Notes under the pieces: generated by a model | Database searches by the model: none | Told to the model about the DNA's origin: nothing | What the model saw: only the letters and a program-made list of their open reading frames with translations | Part shown: positions 27,345 to 35,873 of the stretch, in pieces | Layout: each line of letters opens with the position of its first letter | How positions within the stretch are numbered: position 1 is the stretch's first letter | Translations under genes and position numbers: made by a program | NCBI RefSeq assembly: GCF_916618895.1 | Contig: NZ_OU745391.1 | Span: 1,178,001 to 1,242,000 of the forward strand | Direction: 5' to 3' | Origin: Pseudoclavibacter sp. Marseille-Q3772 | Lineage (GTDB): Bacteria > Actinomycetota > Actinomycetes > Actinomycetales > Microbacteriaceae | Length of the DNA stretch: 64,000 bases

Positions 27345-27865
27345 TCGCGGTGTTCGCTACCCGGTTCACTCATCTGCGCGGCCCATTCCTCAACCCGTCG
27401 CGAGGATTCCTCATCGCTGAGATCTTCGACACGCGTCATGACCGTCCAACGAATACCGAACGGATCGCGGATGCTGCCGTAGCGGTCGCCAGAGACGAAG
27501 TCAGCCACCGGCTCGCGCAGGACCGCACCGCGAGCGACGGCGGCATCCACGACGTGGTCAACGTTGGACACATACACGCTCAGTGAGAACTGCGTGTCTT
27601 CGCGGTCGGGTTCGACGGCAAGGAGGTGGTATGCCTCCTGCGCAGCACCGAGCTGGAGCCGGCCGCAGCCGAAGTCCAGTTCGGCGTGGATGAGTTCTCC
27701 CGCCATCTCGGTCGAACTCATAACGCGCGCGCCGAAAACGTCGCGGTAGAAGTCGAGCGCGCCGCGGGGATCGGTAAGCGCAACAAATGGGGTCAGGCTG
27801 GAGAAACTCGTGGGTCGGCCGTTGTCGGTGTACTGGCCGTTGGCAGCAGTGGTGGAGTTGTTCAT
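27341..27865 (-). CDS. VOC (glyoxalase/PhnB-like) superfamily protein
   Basis: 174 aa from ATG 27865, chosen because the conserved domain begins shortly after (LTPFVALTDPRGALDFYRDVFGA). PhnB-like landmarks follow: AELDFGCGRLQLGAA, then SLSVYVSNVDHVVDAAVARGA, ending with the typical GDRYGSIRDPFGIRWTV. The C-terminal 30 residues are a charged tail. Metal-binding residues are not all present, as usual in this subgroup, and no reaction can be named. It is divergent from an AraC-type regulator, 49 bp between start codons, which suggests it is that regulator's target. Confidence 0.8.
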   Translation of the reverse strand: MNNSTTAANGQYTDNGRPTSFSSLTPFVALTDPRGALDFYRDVFGARVMSSTEMAGELIHAELDFGCGRLQLGAAQEAYHLLAVEPDREDTQFSLSVYVSNVDHVVDAAVARGAVLREPVADFVSGDRYGSIRDPFGIRWTVMTRVEDLSDEESSRRVEEWAAQMSEPGSEHRD

Positions 27866-27914
27866 GCTGTTGATGCTAGAAATCGCGAGAGCTGCGGTCT
27901 TGTAAAATCCTGCC

Positions 27915-28703
27915 ATGATCGGCGGCTCGTCTCTCACCGAGCGAGGGGCACTGTTCCCGGCCGAACTGCCGGTGCACTTCAGCCGGGTACCTCCAGGACC
28001 CGACACCGCGCACCTGATCACCTGGTGGTGGATGAGCGAGTGGAATCTGCCGCCCGGTCAGGAATCCGCGCAGGAGGTGCTGTCGTTCCCCGCCAGCAAT
28101 CTCGTGTTCGAACCCGAAGGGGTGCGGTACTGGGGTCCGACCACTCGACGTTCCACGCGCATCCTCTCCGGGAGGGGATGGGTGCTCGGCGCGCTACTTA
28201 AGCCTGCAGCGGTCCCACTGTTCACCGATCACCCCTCGGAGGTTCGTGACGAGTTCCTGGTGGTCAACGCCCCGGAAATACTCGCAACCGTTCGGGGCAA
28301 CGCGGCTGATCTCACCGCTTCGGTTACGCACGTGGAAGGATGGCTAGCTGCACAAACCGGGCCGGTTTCGGACGAGGCACGGCTCGCGAACCGACTCGCC
28401 GAGATCGCTATTCGTGATTCTGCGATCACGTCGGTCGCCGACCTGGCGCAAGCGCTAGACGTATCGACCCGAACGGTGAACCGGCTAACTGCCAAGTACG
28501 TTGGTCTCTCGCCCTACGCGATGATCCGCCGTCGACGGTTGCAAGAGGCGGTCGCGTGGACCCGGGAGCACCCGCAGGATGCGCTGGCGGATATCGCCGC
28601 CCAATTCGGTTTCGCGGATCAGGCGCATCTGAGCCACGAAGCCCGCACGCTACTCGGCTTTACCCTGACGGACTACCGATCGCGCGCCGCACATCCGCGG
28701 TGA
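27915..28703 (+). CDS. AraC family transcriptional regulator
   Basis: 262 aa. The N-terminal half resembles the DUF6597-type sensory domain of AraC proteins (HLITWWWMSEWNLPPG, LVFEPEGVRYWGP). The C-terminal 100 residues hold two helix-turn-helix units: ITSVADLAQALDVSTRTVNRLTAKYVGLSP and, as the second, LADIAAQFGFADQAHLSHEART. It is divergent from the VOC gene and likely controls it; the intergenic 49 bp would hold both promoters. Confidence 0.85.
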   Translation: MIGGSSLTERGALFPAELPVHFSRVPPGPDTAHLITWWWMSEWNLPPGQESAQEVLSFPASNLVFEPEGVRYWGPTTRRSTRILSGRGWVLGALLKPAAVPLFTDHPSEVRDEFLVVNAPEILATVRGNAADLTASVTHVEGWLAAQTGPVSDEARLANRLAEIAIRDSAITSVADLAQALDVSTRTVNRLTAKYVGLSPYAMIRRRRLQEAVAWTREHPQDALADIAAQFGFADQAHLSHEARTLLGFTLTDYRSRAAHPR

Positions 28704-28733
28704 TCCCATCCGGAGCGTTCGGGCGGATATCGC

Positions 28734-29876
28734 TTACTGTTCGGCAAGGAGCTCGATCGCATCCTCGCCGATGCGCATCGCCTCGTCGAGCGAATCAGCA
28801 ACAGTAGCGCCCGGCGAATACCCAAGAAACGCAACGCGATGATTGCGACGCGACCAGCCCGCATCCACCTTCTTAGCGCTACCAACATCGCGCAAATCCA
28901 GCGACGCTAGGTGGCGGGATGCGTGCCGGCCACCGGTCGCGAGAATAATCGCGTCGATCTCGGTCCGCTCGCCAGAAGCAAACTCCACCGCATCCGGCAT
29001 GAACCGTCGAATCGGCCCTTCGGAGTGCAGCAGCCCGCGCCGGCGCGCCTCGAACACCTCGCGCGTGGGCGGCAGCCCGCGCACAAATACATCGCTCGGT
29101 AGATACTTGCCGCGCGATGCCATGCGCTGCACGCGCCGCATCCGCGCATCCACCACCTCGTCACCGCTTGGTGCATTGCCTTTCGCAATCGAAAATCGCG
29201 GTACGTCGTGAAAATCCGGCGCCCGGCGAGTCGACCACACGGTGCGAATACCAGCACGTTCGAGCTGCAGCAGCAGCTCCACCGCGACCCGGCCGCCGCC
29301 GACCACCAACACGCGCTGCCCGGTAAACGCATCCAAACTGTCGAGCCGATACGCGTGGTCAACCGGGCCGTGAAAGTCGCGCAGCCCCGGATAGGCAGGC
29401 ACGAACGGGCGCGACCACGTGGTGGTTGCGTTGATGAGCACCCTGGCGGTGAACGAGCCACTCGAGCCGCTGAATCGGTTGTCATAGCGGATGCGCAGGG
29501 TCTCGTTGCGGCGATCGGCACGTACCGAGGTGGCCCGCACGCCATGCGCGACAAATAGATCGTATGCCTGCTCGTACCGCCGCCACGCGAACGGCACCGC
29601 CTCGCGCGCCGGCTGGTTGGCATCGAGCGCGTGGAAACTCACGCCCAGCTCATCCTGACCCGGAAGATCAATCAGCTCTTCTTGCTGTAGCGCGCGACCG
29701 AGCGTGAGGAAGTCCCATCCCTGTTGCCAATACCCGCCCGGGCCGCGATGACTGTCGATGACGATGAAGTCCTCGAGCGGAACCAAACCCAGCGCGCGCA
29801 GCGAATAGGCGGCCGTGAGGCCCGAACCGCCGGCGCCGATCACCGCGATATCAATCGGATGCGCGTTCGTGAGCAT
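28734..29876 (-). CDS. FAD-dependent NAD(P)-binding oxidoreductase (CzcO-like)
   Basis: 380 aa from ATG 29876, behind GAGGAGGGACC. FAD motif: IDIAVIGAGGSGLTAAYSL. Then GPGGYWQQGWDFLTLG, the NAD(P) motif RVLVVGGGRVAVELLLQL, and the terminal DAIILATGGRH segment. This two-dinucleotide architecture is that of flavin monooxygenase-like CzcO proteins. The FMO fingerprint (FxGxxxHxxxF) is only partly present, around PGLRDFHGPVDHAYR, so monooxygenase activity is uncertain. A TGAGC-N4-GCTCA palindrome lies upstream. Confidence 0.8.
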   Translation of the reverse strand: MLTNAHPIDIAVIGAGGSGLTAAYSLRALGLVPLEDFIVIDSHRGPGGYWQQGWDFLTLGRALQQEELIDLPGQDELGVSFHALDANQPAREAVPFAWRRYEQAYDLFVAHGVRATSVRADRRNETLRIRYDNRFSGSSGSFTARVLINATTTWSRPFVPAYPGLRDFHGPVDHAYRLDSLDAFTGQRVLVVGGGRVAVELLLQLERAGIRTVWSTRRAPDFHDVPRFSIAKGNAPSGDEVVDARMRRVQRMASRGKYLPSDVFVRGLPPTREVFEARRRGLLHSEGPIRRFMPDAVEFASGERTEIDAIILATGGRHASRHLASLDLRDVGSAKKVDAGWSRRNHRVAFLGYSPGATVADSLDEAMRIGEDAIELLAEQ

Positions 29877-29900
29877 GGTCCCTCCTCTCGAATGGCTGTG

Positions 29901-29914
29901 TGAGCGTGTGCTCA
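29901..29914. promoter_or_regulatory. Possible operator upstream of the flavoprotein gene
   Basis: TGAGC-GTGT-GCTCA inverted repeat 25 bp upstream of ATG 29876, in the 195-bp divergent gap before the DUF3073 gene. Symmetry and position only. Confidence 0.4.
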
Positions 29915-30071
29915 TATTTTCCACCGATGGCTTGAGTGTCCGCCGCACGGATGCGCCGGGCCGCGAGCGTGGGTGCAGTCGTGCTAAAGTGATTGCCACT
30001 GATTTAACTTGGACATCTGGTGCGCGGTCATAGTTATGCCCGGCACCTTAGCTATTGAGGGGGTTACGCAT

Positions 30072-30287
30072 ATGGGGCGTGGCCGTCAGAAGGCAAAGCA
30101 CACCAAGGTCGCTCGGGAACTGAAATACAACATTCCCGAAACCGACTACGAGCAGCTGCAGCGCGAGCTGCAGAGCAAGCACGAAGCCTCGATCGAAAAC
30201 GACGAGCTGTCGAAATGGTCGGAATACCTCGACGATTCGTACGGTGACGAGGACGAAGACGACGACTATCAGCTGCGTCGCGCCTAG
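30072..30287 (+). CDS. DUF3073 family small protein
   Basis: 71 aa from ATG 30072, after GAGGGGGTTACGCAT. It starts MGRGRQKAKHTKVARELKY, the hallmark of DUF3073, and ends in an acidic run (SYGDEDEDDDYQLRRA). This family is nearly universal in Actinobacteria and of unknown function. Basic head and acidic tail suggest a nucleic-acid or ribosome contact, which is speculation. Confidence 0.9.
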   Translation: MGRGRQKAKHTKVARELKYNIPETDYEQLQRELQSKHEASIENDELSKWSEYLDDSYGDEDEDDDYQLRRA

Positions 30288-30369
30288 CTGCTAGCGCCGG
30301 TGCTGTCGCCGTGGCTGAGACCTGCTGCGCTGTTTAGCTCGTGCGCTGCAGTCGCTGAAATGAGGGCTC

Positions 30370-30801
30370 GTGGAATCGCTTAACCCACCGGGAATCGCCG
30401 TCGCGGTCGTTCTTGGACTGCTGCTACTCGTGGGGAACGCGCTCTCGATTCTGGCAACGCGCATGGCCGTGACCGGCCGGCTCGATCGCTCGAGCATGGG
30501 CGGTATTCGCACCTCGTCGACGCGATTCTCCGACGAGTCCTGGACCGCTGCCCACCGCGCGGCGCTCCCCTGGGTGACCGTATGTAACGGGCTCGGCGGG
30601 GCGCTCGGCGTGGTCATTATGTGCCTGGGTCTGACCGTGATTCCTTTTCTTGTGACCGTTGGGGTTGCCGTGCTCGCGACCGTGGTGGGTGCCGTCGCGC
30701 AGTTGATTGTTGGCGAACGTGCCGCCGCGCGGGTGATTGTTGGCGAACGTGCCGCCGCGCGGGCCAAACTGTCTCAGAAAACCGGCCCACAAACCAAATA
30801 A
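30370..30801 (+). CDS. Small membrane protein whose C-terminus is formed by repeats
   Basis: 143 aa from GTG 30370. Helix 1 (AVAVVLGLLLLVGNALSIL), a polar loop with SMGGIRTSSTRFSDESW, then two more helices (WVTVCNGLGGALGVVIMCL, IPFLVTVGVAVLATVVGAV). The arrangement resembles SdpI-like small membrane proteins, but I do not assign it. The C-terminus is odd: a 30-bp tandem duplication gives IVGERAAAR twice, and the last 12 codons (AKLSQKTGPQTK) are read from the first copy of the TGTCTCA element. The original stop has therefore probably been replaced by repeat sequence. Confidence 0.6.
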   Translation: MESLNPPGIAVAVVLGLLLLVGNALSILATRMAVTGRLDRSSMGGIRTSSTRFSDESWTAAHRAALPWVTVCNGLGGALGVVIMCLGLTVIPFLVTVGVAVLATVVGAVAQLIVGERAAARVIVGERAAARAKLSQKTGPQTK

Positions 30802-30838
30802 CCCCTCAACACCCCAAAACTGAGACACTTCGGCACCG
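30764..30838. repeat. TGTCTCA-ended palindromic element, copy 1
   Basis: Core 30770-30827 runs from TGTCTCAG to CTGAGACA (8-bp terminal inverted repeats). Inside is a C-rich, G-poor segment ending ACCCCTCAACACCCC. Flanks CCAAAC and CTTCGGCACC are shared with copy 3. It overlaps the 3' end of the preceding gene. Confidence 0.85.
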
Positions 30839-30908
30839 AAACAAGCAAGTAGACGCGGGTCACCGCATCCTGAATGCACTCACAAGCTCGGTCGTTACGG
30901 TGAGGCAC

Positions 30909-31424
30909 ATGAAACTCACCGGACCGCTTGAAACTGCCATTAACGACCAGGTGACCCTCGAGGTGGTCGCCGCGCTGACGTACGAGCAGCTGGCCATCGA
31001 CATGGAGGCGCTCGATCTACCTGGGATCGCATCGTGGTTCCGTGCGCAGGCCGATGAGGAGCGTGTGCATGCAGGGAAATTCATTGCGCACATGCTGGAC
31101 CGTGATGCGCACCCTCGGTATGGCGAGATGACGGTTGAGGCCGAGACGGCGACGACCGTGCTGGCGGCGTTTGAGGCTGCGCTCGCGCACGAGCAGAAGG
31201 TGTCGGGTGCGATCCGTGACCTGTACAAGATCGCGCAGGAACAGGGTGATGTTGACTCGCTGCCGCTGCTGCACTGGTTCATTAGTGAGCAGGTGGAAGA
31301 AGAGGCGACCGTGTCGGAGATCATCGCGCATGCGAAGCTGATCGGCGAAGACGGAACTGGGCTGCTGAAGCTTGATGCGCAGCTTGGTACCCGGCCCGGC
31401 GGCGAACTGCCTGCAGCCGAGTAG
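30909..31424 (+). CDS. Ferritin
   Basis: 171 aa from ATG 30909. A four-helix ferritin with di-iron ligands in the expected places: the first helix EVVAALTYEQLAIDME, then ADEERVHAGKFIAHML (the ExxH of the ferroxidase centre), AFEAALAHEQKVSGAI, and LLHWFISEQVEEEATVSEI (the E/QxxE of the last helix). The C-terminal tail (LGTRPGGELPAAE) is unstructured. Cytoplasmic iron storage by Fe(II) oxidation. The promoter must lie in or just after repeat copy 1, which ends 70 bp upstream. Confidence 0.92.
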   Translation: MKLTGPLETAINDQVTLEVVAALTYEQLAIDMEALDLPGIASWFRAQADEERVHAGKFIAHMLDRDAHPRYGEMTVEAETATTVLAAFEAALAHEQKVSGAIRDLYKIAQEQGDVDSLPLLHWFISEQVEEEATVSEIIAHAKLIGEDGTGLLKLDAQLGTRPGGELPAAE

Positions 31425-31587
31425 TCGCCCCTCGCTGGCGCCGCTCTCCGCTGCAAGGGTCCCCCATCCACGCCCTTCACTATGCCTGTTCCCGGCGCCG
31501 TTCTCGACACTGGCGCCGCATTCCGTTCTCCCGAGTTCTTCTTGCCCGATTCCCATACCGCACCCGTCCTCGCCGGGCCTAAGTGGG

Positions 31588-31662
31588 CCAAACTGTCTCA
31601 GAAACCGGGCCCACAAACCAAATAACCCCTCAACACCCCCGAAACTGAGACATTTCGGTACG
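31588..31662. repeat. TGTCTCA-ended palindromic element, copy 2
   Basis: Core 31594-31652, TGTCTCAG to CTGAGACA. Right flank TTTCGGTACGAGGG is shared with copy 4. Confidence 0.85.
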
Positions 31663-31759
31663 AGGGGGAACAACGACGGAGGCTGACCAGGTGGGAAGGC
31701 GGCGGAGCGGCAGTGGGGCGCCGCCGGGGGCGGCGGTGGCAGCCACCGGGAGCAGTGGG

Positions 31760-31835
31760 CCAAACTGTCTCAAAAACCCGGCCCACAAACCAAATAACCC
31801 CTCGAGACCCCCAAAACTGAGACACTTCGGCACCG
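31760..31835. repeat. TGTCTCA-ended palindromic element, copy 3
   Basis: Core 31766-31824, TGTCTCAA to CTGAGACA. Right flank CTTCGGCACCGAAA matches copy 1; left flank AGCCACCGGGAGCAGTG matches copy 4. Confidence 0.85.
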
Positions 31836-31945
31836 AAAGACGCAAAACATAGGTGCGCGGGGCGGCAGCGGGCCGCGGCGGGCAGAGGCGGGCAGAGGCG
31901 GGCAGAGGCGGCAGCGGGCCGCGGCGGCGGGCAGAGGCGGCAGAG

Positions 31946-32000
31946 GCGGCGCCGGGCAGGGGTTAGCTGGCGTAGCTGCCGACGAGGCGGACGGCGCCGC
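31946..32000 (-). pseudogene. Duplicated last 12 codons of purM plus downstream flank
   Basis: The stretch from GGCAGGGGTTAGCTGGCG to GACGGCGCCGC is identical to the sequence around the purM stop codon (coding part 31963-32000 equals 32238-32275). It then changes to unrelated sequence. Only the C-terminal tail (AVRLVGSYAS) is represented, so it is a by-product of segmental duplication rather than a gene. Confidence 0.85.
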
Positions 32001-32024
32001 TGGGCAGCCACCGGGAGCAGTGAG

Positions 32025-32100
32025 CCAAACTGTCTCAAAAACCCGGCCCACAAACCAAATAACCCCTCAACACCCCCGAAACTGAGACATTTCGGTACGA
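32025..32100. repeat. TGTCTCA-ended palindromic element, copy 4
   Basis: Core 32031-32089, TGTCTCAA to CTGAGACA. Followed, as in copy 2, by a G-run and ACAACGACGGAGGCTGACC. Confidence 0.85.
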
Positions 32101-32237
32101 GGGGGGGGGAACAACGACGGAGGCTGACCAGGTGGGAAGGCGGCGGAGCGGCAGTGGATGCGGCGCCGGGCAAAGGCGGATGCGCGGGCGCGGCGGGCAG
32201 AGGCGGCAGAGGCGGCAGCGGCGGCGCCGGGCAGGGG

Positions 32238-33341
32238 TTAGCTGGCGTAGCTGCCGACGAGGCGGACGGCGCCGCCGTCCACGCCCTTGGCACCCTGCTC
32301 GAACCCGTCGAAGTCCCGCGCCGCCATCGAAACATGACCGGCCAGCCACGCCTCGTGACCCTCGGCGCGACACGCCTCCATTACGGCCTCGGCCTTCGCG
32401 GCATCGGCAATCACGAACATGCCAATCCCCAGGTTCCAAGTGCCCTCGACCGACTCCAGCGTCGCGCCAGCAAGCCCGGTCAGCACGCGGAACACCGGCA
32501 ACGGCGACCACAGCGAACGGTCCAACTCAACCCACGCACTCTGCGGCAGCACGCGCGCAAGGTTCGCCGCGATCCCACCACCAGTAACGTGCGACATGGC
32601 ATGAATCGCACCGTCTAGCTCGGGCTGCTTCAACACCCGCACCAACTCGCCCGTGTACAGCCGCGTCGGCTCCAGCAGCGCCTCACCCCAGCTAACACCG
32701 AAGTCGTCGGCATGCTGCCCGTAGTCAATGCCACGGTCGGCAAGGATGCGGCGCACCAGCGAATACCCGTTCGAGTGCAGTCCGGATGCGGCCAGGGCGA
32801 TCACCGCGTCACCGTCGCGTACCCGCTCAGCACCGAGCACGCGATCGGCCTCAACAACGCCGGTTGCAGCACCCGCGACATCGTAGTCATCGGGCCCGAG
32901 CAGCCCCGGGTGCTCGGCCGTTTCGCCGCCAGTGAGCGCAGTCCCGGTCGCGGCACAGGCACGCGCAATCCCGGCAACAATCGCGGCAATCCGCTCGGGA
33001 ACCACGCGCCCGCAAGCAATGTAGTCGGTCATAAACATCGGCTCGGCGCCCACAACAACGATGTCGTCGACAACCATGCCCACCAGGTCCTGCCCGATCG
33101 TGTCGTGCTTATCAATCGCCTGAGCGATCGCCACCTTGGTCCCAACACCGTCAGTCGAGGTCGCCAGCAGCGGGCGCTTCATGGTTAGCATCTTCGACGC
33201 ATCGAACATGCCCGCAAAACCACCGACCCCGCCGAGCACCTCCGGCCCGTGCGTGGCCTGCACAGCCTGCTTCATGAGTTCCACGGCACGATCGCCCGCA
33301 CGCGTGTCGACACCGGCGGCGGCATAAAGGTCATCGCTCAT
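32238..33341 (-). CDS. purM: Phosphoribosylformylglycinamidine cyclo-ligase (AIR synthetase)
   Basis: 367 aa. AIR synthase landmarks: the N-terminal YAAAGVDTRAGDRAVELMK, GGFAGMFDASKM, LLATSTDGVGTKVAIAQ (the ATP/substrate Asp loop), DLVGMVVDDIVVVGAEPMF, GGETAEHPGLL and HVTGGGIAANLARVLP. ATP-dependent ring closure of FGAM to AIR, step 5 of purine synthesis. It reads away from purF, unlike the usual purF-purM order, with a phosphatase gene in between. The stop codon lies inside repeated DNA whose last 38 coding bases are duplicated at 31963. Confidence 0.95.
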   Translation of the reverse strand: MSDDLYAAAGVDTRAGDRAVELMKQAVQATHGPEVLGGVGGFAGMFDASKMLTMKRPLLATSTDGVGTKVAIAQAIDKHDTIGQDLVGMVVDDIVVVGAEPMFMTDYIACGRVVPERIAAIVAGIARACAATGTALTGGETAEHPGLLGPDDYDVAGAATGVVEADRVLGAERVRDGDAVIALAASGLHSNGYSLVRRILADRGIDYGQHADDFGVSWGEALLEPTRLYTGELVRVLKQPELDGAIHAMSHVTGGGIAANLARVLPQSAWVELDRSLWSPLPVFRVLTGLAGATLESVEGTWNLGIGMFVIADAAKAEAVMEACRAEGHEAWLAGHVSMAARDFDGFEQGAKGVDGGAVRLVGSYAS

Positions 33342-33390
33342 GTCTGCCAGCCTATCGCTTCACCCGCGCGCCACTCGAGACCACGAGCCA

Positions 33391-34167
33391 TCACACCAGC
33401 CGCGCACGCAACCGCTCGATCTCCTCGCGCGTAAGCCCCGCATCCAGCAGCACCGCCGCCACGTCCAGCGAGTCGAGCTGTTCGGCCACCGCAGACTCGA
33501 GGGTGTGCCCCTGTTCGGCGAGCACCGCGTTGATATTCGCCTCCTGGTTTGGAAAGTTCAGCCGCGCAAAGAACGGCGCTAACTCCCCGGCGCTGAGGGC
33601 GTAGTCGGATGCGATGGCTTCGACGCGTACGTCCGCGAGCGCCAGCAGCGCAAAGGTCACCAGCCCCGTGCGGTCGCGCCCGACTGCGCAGTGGTAGAGC
33701 ACGTTCCCGGGCGCCGCCGCGATCGCGCGCAGCACCGCAACAACGCGCTCGGGGTGTTCGCGCAGCACCGGCCCGAAAAACCGTGGGGTGCCGAGCCGCC
33801 CCTCGGCCCGCATCCGCTGCCAGAACGCTTCGTGTTCGGGGTTGTCGAGCGGCACACGCACAGCGAACACACCCGCCGGCAGTTCAGCTTCGCGCGTGGG
33901 CGGGATGCGGTGGGCATTTGCGAGTTCATCCTGCGGGCTCCGCGGCACGGGGTAGGTTTCAAAGTCGTTGCGCAGATCGACGACGGTGCTGATGCCGCAA
34001 TCCACCATCTCTTGCAACCCGGTCGGAGTCGCGAACCGCAGATCCGCCGAGCGCACGTAGCCGCCGGTTTTGGTGACGCTGCCGTCGTTGCGCGGCAGCC
34101 CGCCGAGGTCGCGCGCGTTGTAGAAGCCGGGCCAGTGGCGGATGCGGTCGGCAGCGGTAGCAGGCAT
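33391..34167 (-). CDS. Protein tyrosine/serine phosphatase
   Basis: 258 aa from ATG 34167; longer frames run into the purF promoter region. It opens WPGFYNARDLGGLPR, the N-terminal signature of the Y_phosphatase3 family (like MptpB). The catalytic P-loop is YHCAVGRDRTG, an intact HCxxGxxRT with Cys and Arg. A conserved Asp lies upstream in TVVDLRND. The C-terminal 75 residues are helical. Targets are unknown. It is divergent from purF and may be co-transcribed with purM. Confidence 0.88.
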   Translation of the reverse strand: MPATAADRIRHWPGFYNARDLGGLPRNDGSVTKTGGYVRSADLRFATPTGLQEMVDCGISTVVDLRNDFETYPVPRSPQDELANAHRIPPTREAELPAGVFAVRVPLDNPEHEAFWQRMRAEGRLGTPRFFGPVLREHPERVVAVLRAIAAAPGNVLYHCAVGRDRTGLVTFALLALADVRVEAIASDYALSAGELAPFFARLNFPNQEANINAVLAEQGHTLESAVAEQLDSLDVAAVLLDAGLTREEIERLRARLV

Positions 34168-34372
34168 GTGGCCATTGTCGTCGAGGCGGCTGACCGCATC
34201 CCGTGCACAAAACCGCACCGACCAAAGCCGCACGACGCAACCAACACCAGCACCAACCCCAGCTCCAGCACCAACAGGTACTGCCGACGCTCGCCACGCA
34301 GTGGCAGAATAGAAACCTGTACTGCGCCGCGGCTGCGGGCGCCCGTGACTCATCGTTAGGACACATTTCACC

Positions 34373-35830
34373 TTGTGCGGCATCGTTGGACACGTATCCA
34401 CCTCTCCCGTTAATCAGCAGGTGTACGACTCGCTGCTCTTGCTGCAGCACCGCGGGCAGGATTCGACGGGGATCGCCACCGCAGAGGGCAACTTCCTGCA
34501 CATCGTGAAGGCAAAGGGCCAGGTGCGCGAGGCGTACCGCACCCGCGATATGCGCACGCTCGCGGGCAATGTCGGGCTCGGGCATGTCCGCTATGCGACC
34601 AGCGGTTCGGCAAAGCGCGACGATGAGGTACAGCCTTTTTACGTGAACGCTCCGTACGGCCTGGTGCTGGTGCACAACGGCAACCTCACTAACACCCGCG
34701 AACTCAGCGACGAGCTATTCCGCATCGACCGCCGTCACCTCAATTCCTCAAGCGACACCGAGATCCTGCTCAACGTGCTCGCAAATGCCCTGCAGGAGTC
34801 GATTCACGGCGCCGATCTGACCGCCGACGAGATCTTCAACGCGGTGGCCTCGGTACACGACCGCGTTGAGGGTTCGTATGCGGCGATCACGCTGATTGCC
34901 GGCCACGGTCTGCTTGCGTTCCGCGACCCGTTCGGCATTCGCCCTCTGGTGCTCGGTCACCGGTTGGATGAGAACGGTCGCGATGAGTGGGTCGTCGCTT
35001 CCGAGTCGCTGGTGTTGGATTCGGGCGGGTACGACATCGTGCGCGATGTCCGCCCGGGCGAGGCGATTTACATCACCTATGCCGGTGAGATGCACGCCAA
35101 GCAGGTCATTGAGCCGAAGGCGCTCGCGCCGTGCTCGTTCGAGTATGTGTACTTGGCTCGTCCGGACTCGGTGTTGGATGGGATCTCGGTCTACGACACG
35201 CGCCTGCGGATGGGCGAGAAGCTCGCGCATCGGGTGACCGAGCAGGTGCCGTTGGATGAGATCGATGTGGTGATGCCGATTCCGGATTCGGCGCGTCCGG
35301 CGGCGATGCAGCTGGCGCAGGTGCTTGAGCTGCCGTACCGCGAGGGCTTCTACAAGAACCGCTATATCGGCCGCACCTTCATCATGCCGGGTCAAAAGGT
35401 GCGCAAAAAGTCGGTGCGCCAGAAACTCAACGCGCTGCCGCGCGAGTTCGAGGGTAAGAATGTGCTGCTGATTGATGATTCGATCGTGCGCGGTACGACC
35501 TCGAAGGAGATCGTCGAAATGGCGCGAGCTGCGGGTGCGAAGCGCGTGTTCTTCGCGTCGGCCGCACCGCCGGTGCGCTATCCGCACGTGTACGGCATCA
35601 ATATGCCCACGCGCGCCGAACTCATCGCATCCGCTCGCTCGATCGAGGAGGTCGCATCCGTCATCGGCGCCGACCGGGTAATTTACACGACAGTTGAGGA
35701 TCTCACCGAGGCGATCGTCGCAGGTTCGGACATCCAGCAGCTCGACCTGTCGTGCTTCACCGGCGAGTATGTGACCGGAACGGTTACGCCCGAGTATCTG
35801 GCGTGGTTGGAGTCGAATCAGCGTTCGTAG
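34373..35830 (+). CDS. purF: Amidophosphoribosyltransferase
   Basis: 485 aa. The start is TTG 34373, fixed by the next codon: MCGIVGH exposes the N-terminal nucleophile Cys 2 after Met removal, and earlier starts would spoil this. The glutaminase domain (LLLQHRGQDSTGIA, GHVRYATSG, LVLVHNGNLTN) covers residues 2 to about 245. The phosphoribosyltransferase domain follows, with VVMPIPDSARPAA and the PRPP loop VLLIDDSIVRGTTSKEI. First committed step of purine synthesis: PRPP plus glutamine to phosphoribosylamine. Confidence 0.96.
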   Translation: MCGIVGHVSTSPVNQQVYDSLLLLQHRGQDSTGIATAEGNFLHIVKAKGQVREAYRTRDMRTLAGNVGLGHVRYATSGSAKRDDEVQPFYVNAPYGLVLVHNGNLTNTRELSDELFRIDRRHLNSSSDTEILLNVLANALQESIHGADLTADEIFNAVASVHDRVEGSYAAITLIAGHGLLAFRDPFGIRPLVLGHRLDENGRDEWVVASESLVLDSGGYDIVRDVRPGEAIYITYAGEMHAKQVIEPKALAPCSFEYVYLARPDSVLDGISVYDTRLRMGEKLAHRVTEQVPLDEIDVVMPIPDSARPAAMQLAQVLELPYREGFYKNRYIGRTFIMPGQKVRKKSVRQKLNALPREFEGKNVLLIDDSIVRGTTSKEIVEMARAAGAKRVFFASAAPPVRYPHVYGINMPTRAELIASARSIEEVASVIGADRVIYTTVEDLTEAIVAGSDIQQLDLSCFTGEYVTGTVTPEYLAWLESNQRS

Positions 35831-35873
35831 CGGTCTCGAGTACAGCGGCGGCTGCGGCGTAGCGGATGCGGGA

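Larger units (their letters stand above)
31425..32237. other. 0.8-kb gene-free repeat tract between ferritin and purM
   Basis: No credible gene. It contains TGTCTCA elements 2, 3 and 4, G-rich low-complexity runs built from GGCAGAGGCGGCAGCGG words (about 31855-31955 and 32157-32235), and a long direct repeat. The roughly 90 bp from AACCAAATAACCCCTC to GGCGGAGCGGCAGTGG occur at about 31615-31714 and 32052-32155. A duplicated purM 3' end lies between. Open frames crossing it share a peptide (VEGLFGLWAGFLRQFG), but only because the repeats are shared. Confidence 0.8.

Noticed and set aside
30424..32335. Open frames on the - strand sharing the peptide VEGLFGLWAGFLRQFG
   Set aside because: The shared peptide is simply the translation of the four TGTCTCA elements. 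There are no ribosome sites, surrounding composition is low-complexity, and the frames overlap purM and ferritin in antisense.
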